From Clostridiales bacterium (GTDB lineage: Bacteria; Bacillota_A; Clostridia; Saccharofermentanales; Saccharofermentanaceae): a stretch of DNA of 8,764 bases. The translations under genes and the position numbers were made by a program. The notes beneath the pieces are model-generated. The model was not told the origin of the DNA, searched no databases, and was given only the letters and a program-made list of their open reading frames with translations. The stretch lies in the NCBI GenBank assembly GCA_017649745.1, contig JAGCGE010000160.1:1-8764 (forward strand), in the 5' to 3' direction. Positions 7,755 through 8,764 of the stretch are shown here, piece by piece; the first letter of the stretch is position 1, and each line of letters starts with the position of its first letter.

Positions 7755-7829
7755 GGCCCCATGGTCAAGCGGCTAAGACGGCGCCCTCTCAAGGCGCAAT
7801 CACGAGTTCGATTCTCGTTGGGGTCACCA
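7755..7829 (+). tRNA. tRNA-Glu (CUC)
   Basis: This is a 75-base cloverleaf. The acceptor is GGCCCCA/TGGGGTC with one G-T wobble, discriminator A and an encoded CCA. The anticodon stem GCGCC/GGCGC encloses loop CTCTCAA with anticodon CTC, which reads GAG. The T arm is ACGAG-TTCGATT-CTCGT. It is a single-gene unit with its own promoter and terminator. Many Firmicutes manage with tRNA-Glu(UUC) alone, so this is probably an extra isoacceptor. Confidence 0.97.
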
Positions 7830-7833
7830 CTAA

Positions 7834-7866
7834 CCTCGAAGCAATGCTTCGGGGTTTCTTTTTTCT
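7834..7866 (+). terminator. Intrinsic terminator of tRNA-Glu
   Basis: CCTCGAAGC (7834-7842) pairs fully with GCTTCGGGG (7846-7854), with one T-G wobble, around a 3-base loop. It is followed by TTTCTTTTTTCT (7855-7866). It begins 4 bases after the tRNA CCA end. Confidence 0.9.
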
Positions 7867-7937
7867 CCGATTTTGCAGGCTGGCGCAATATTAGACTATA
7901 TAAATATGTTCCAACTTCCAATTATTTTCTAAACCAT

Positions 7938-7948
7938 TATGTTATACT
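7938..7948 (+). promoter_or_regulatory. Extended -10 promoter for the SPFH gene
   Basis: TGTTATACT (7940-7948) is an extended -10 (TGn plus TATACT), with only a poor -35 upstream (AATTAT, 7920-7925). The predicted leader is about 25 bases. An alternative promoter, TTGCAG (7873-7878) with TATATA (7897-7902) at an 18-base spacing, is possible but weaker. Confidence 0.5.
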
Positions 7949-7979
7949 TTCTTCTTGGAAAACAAGGAGGAACAATAAA

Positions 7980-8764
7980 ATGTTAAACGGTATTTTTATT
8001 TTCTTAGGTCTTCTTTTTATCGGACTTGGAATCTTCTTGATCGTAAGGAAGTCGCTTAAAAAGTCTAAGACTGGCGTTGTAAATGCTCCAAAGGCACCTG
8101 CCAAGAATGTAAGTGCCATCTTATTGATCGCATTAGGTGTCGTAAGCATCATCTTTTCGATGTCATTTACGATCATCCCTACAGGATATACAGGTGTAAG
8201 AGTTACATTCGGTCAGGTAGATCAGAGAACACTCAATAACGGTTTCAACTTTCATGCTCCATTTATCCAGGAAATCGTTCTGGTAAATAATAAGCAGCAG
8301 GATATCAAGTTTAATGAGAACTCTATCTCTTCTGAGACAAGTGAGCGTAACACGGTAATCTTTAAAGGAATTACGATCACATATCAGATCAATCCTGAGA
8401 AATCAGCTTGGATCTACGCTAATGTAACAAACTATGAGGCAGGACTTGTTAATGAGTCTCTTGTAGCTTCAGCTATCAAGACAACATCTAAGACATTGTC
8501 CCCTGTTGACTGTACAAACCGTAGCATCCTTGAGCCTAAGGCAAAGGACAATATCCAGAAGTCCATCGATGAAAAATATGGAGCTGGTGTTGTCTATGTA
8601 AACAAGGTCGTAATCAACGATGCAACATTCGATGCCGAGTATGATGAGAAGATCGCAAAGAAGCAGCAGGCTCAGATCGATTATGAGACACAGCAGATCG
8701 AAAACAAGAAGAATATCGAGAAAGCTGAAGCTGACGCAACAGTAACAAAGACAAACGCTCAGGC
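7980..8764 (+). CDS. SPFH/Band 7 (prohibitin-family) membrane protein, partial (C-terminus beyond right edge)
   Basis: The open frame runs from ATG 7980 to the window edge (261 codons). AAGGAGG (7964-7970) lies 9 bases before the start. Two hydrophobic segments, about 3-22 and 44-66, flank a short basic stretch (RKSLKKSK, 23-30), suggesting two membrane anchors. The SPFH domain then begins with PTGYTGVRVTFGQV (67-80) and NGFNFHAPFIQ (87-97), the prohibitin/HflK-like signature. From about 220 the protein becomes rich in Lys, Gln, Glu and Ala, the start of the long coiled coil used for oligomerisation. Such proteins build ring- or cage-like scaffolds at the membrane and often modulate proteases such as FtsH; the partner here is not known. 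It has no visible operon partner within the window. Confidence 0.9.
   Translation, partial: MLNGIFIFLGLLFIGLGIFLIVRKSLKKSKTGVVNAPKAPAKNVSAILLIALGVVSIIFSMSFTIIPTGYTGVRVTFGQVDQRTLNNGFNFHAPFIQEIVLVNNKQQDIKFNENSISSETSERNTVIFKGITITYQINPEKSAWIYANVTNYEAGLVNESLVASAIKTTSKTLSPVDCTNRSILEPKAKDNIQKSIDEKYGAGVVYVNKVVINDATFDAEYDEKIAKKQQAQIDYETQQIENKKNIEKAEADATVTKTNAQ

Noticed and set aside
7709..7894. 61-residue open frame across the tRNA-Glu gene
   Set aside because: It covers the tRNA promoter, the tRNA and its terminator, so it cannot be a real protein gene.
7937..8176. 79-residue minus-strand open frame
   Set aside because: It is antisense to the start and promoter of the SPFH gene, with no supporting start signal.

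Overview
The window looks like ordinary chromosomal DNA from a low-to-moderate GC Firmicute, most likely a member of the Clostridia. The evidence is indirect: strong AAGGAGG-type ribosome binding sites, tRNA genes that encode their own CCA ends, canonical TTGACA/TATAAT-like promoters, hairpin-plus-T-run terminators, and a ClpE-like unfoldase with an N-terminal zinc finger. I cannot name a genus. No phage, transposon, CRISPR or plasmid feature was seen, and no clear undescribed system is present. The best leads are regulatory and operon-level: a LexA-box-like site before uvrA, and tight coupling of uvrA to a clp gene.

Left part (1-850, minus strand): a RimJ/RimL-type GNAT acetyltransferase begins at a GTG at 350 and runs off the left edge. 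To its right is a compact tRNA operon, His(GUG)-Gln(UUG)-Lys(UUU) in transcription order. It has a near-consensus promoter at 816-844 and a strong terminator at 461-495.

Centre-left (860-2184, plus strand): a single-gene argJ unit (arginine biosynthesis) has its own promoter, placed back to back with the tRNA promoter. It ends at a perfect 11-bp hairpin that also serves the convergent clp gene.

Centre and right (2211-7662, minus strand): uvrA (nucleotide excision repair) is followed 4 bases after its stop codon by a ClpE-like AAA+ unfoldase with a zinc finger and a ClpP-docking IGF loop. They form a two-gene operon read from a promoter near 7657.

Right end (7700-8764, plus strand): a lone tRNA-Glu(CUC) has its own promoter and terminator. 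Downstream is a membrane-anchored SPFH/prohibitin-family gene that runs off the right edge. The genes serve separate housekeeping roles (translation supply, arginine synthesis, DNA repair, protein quality control, membrane organisation). The only evident joint unit among the protein genes is uvrA-clp.
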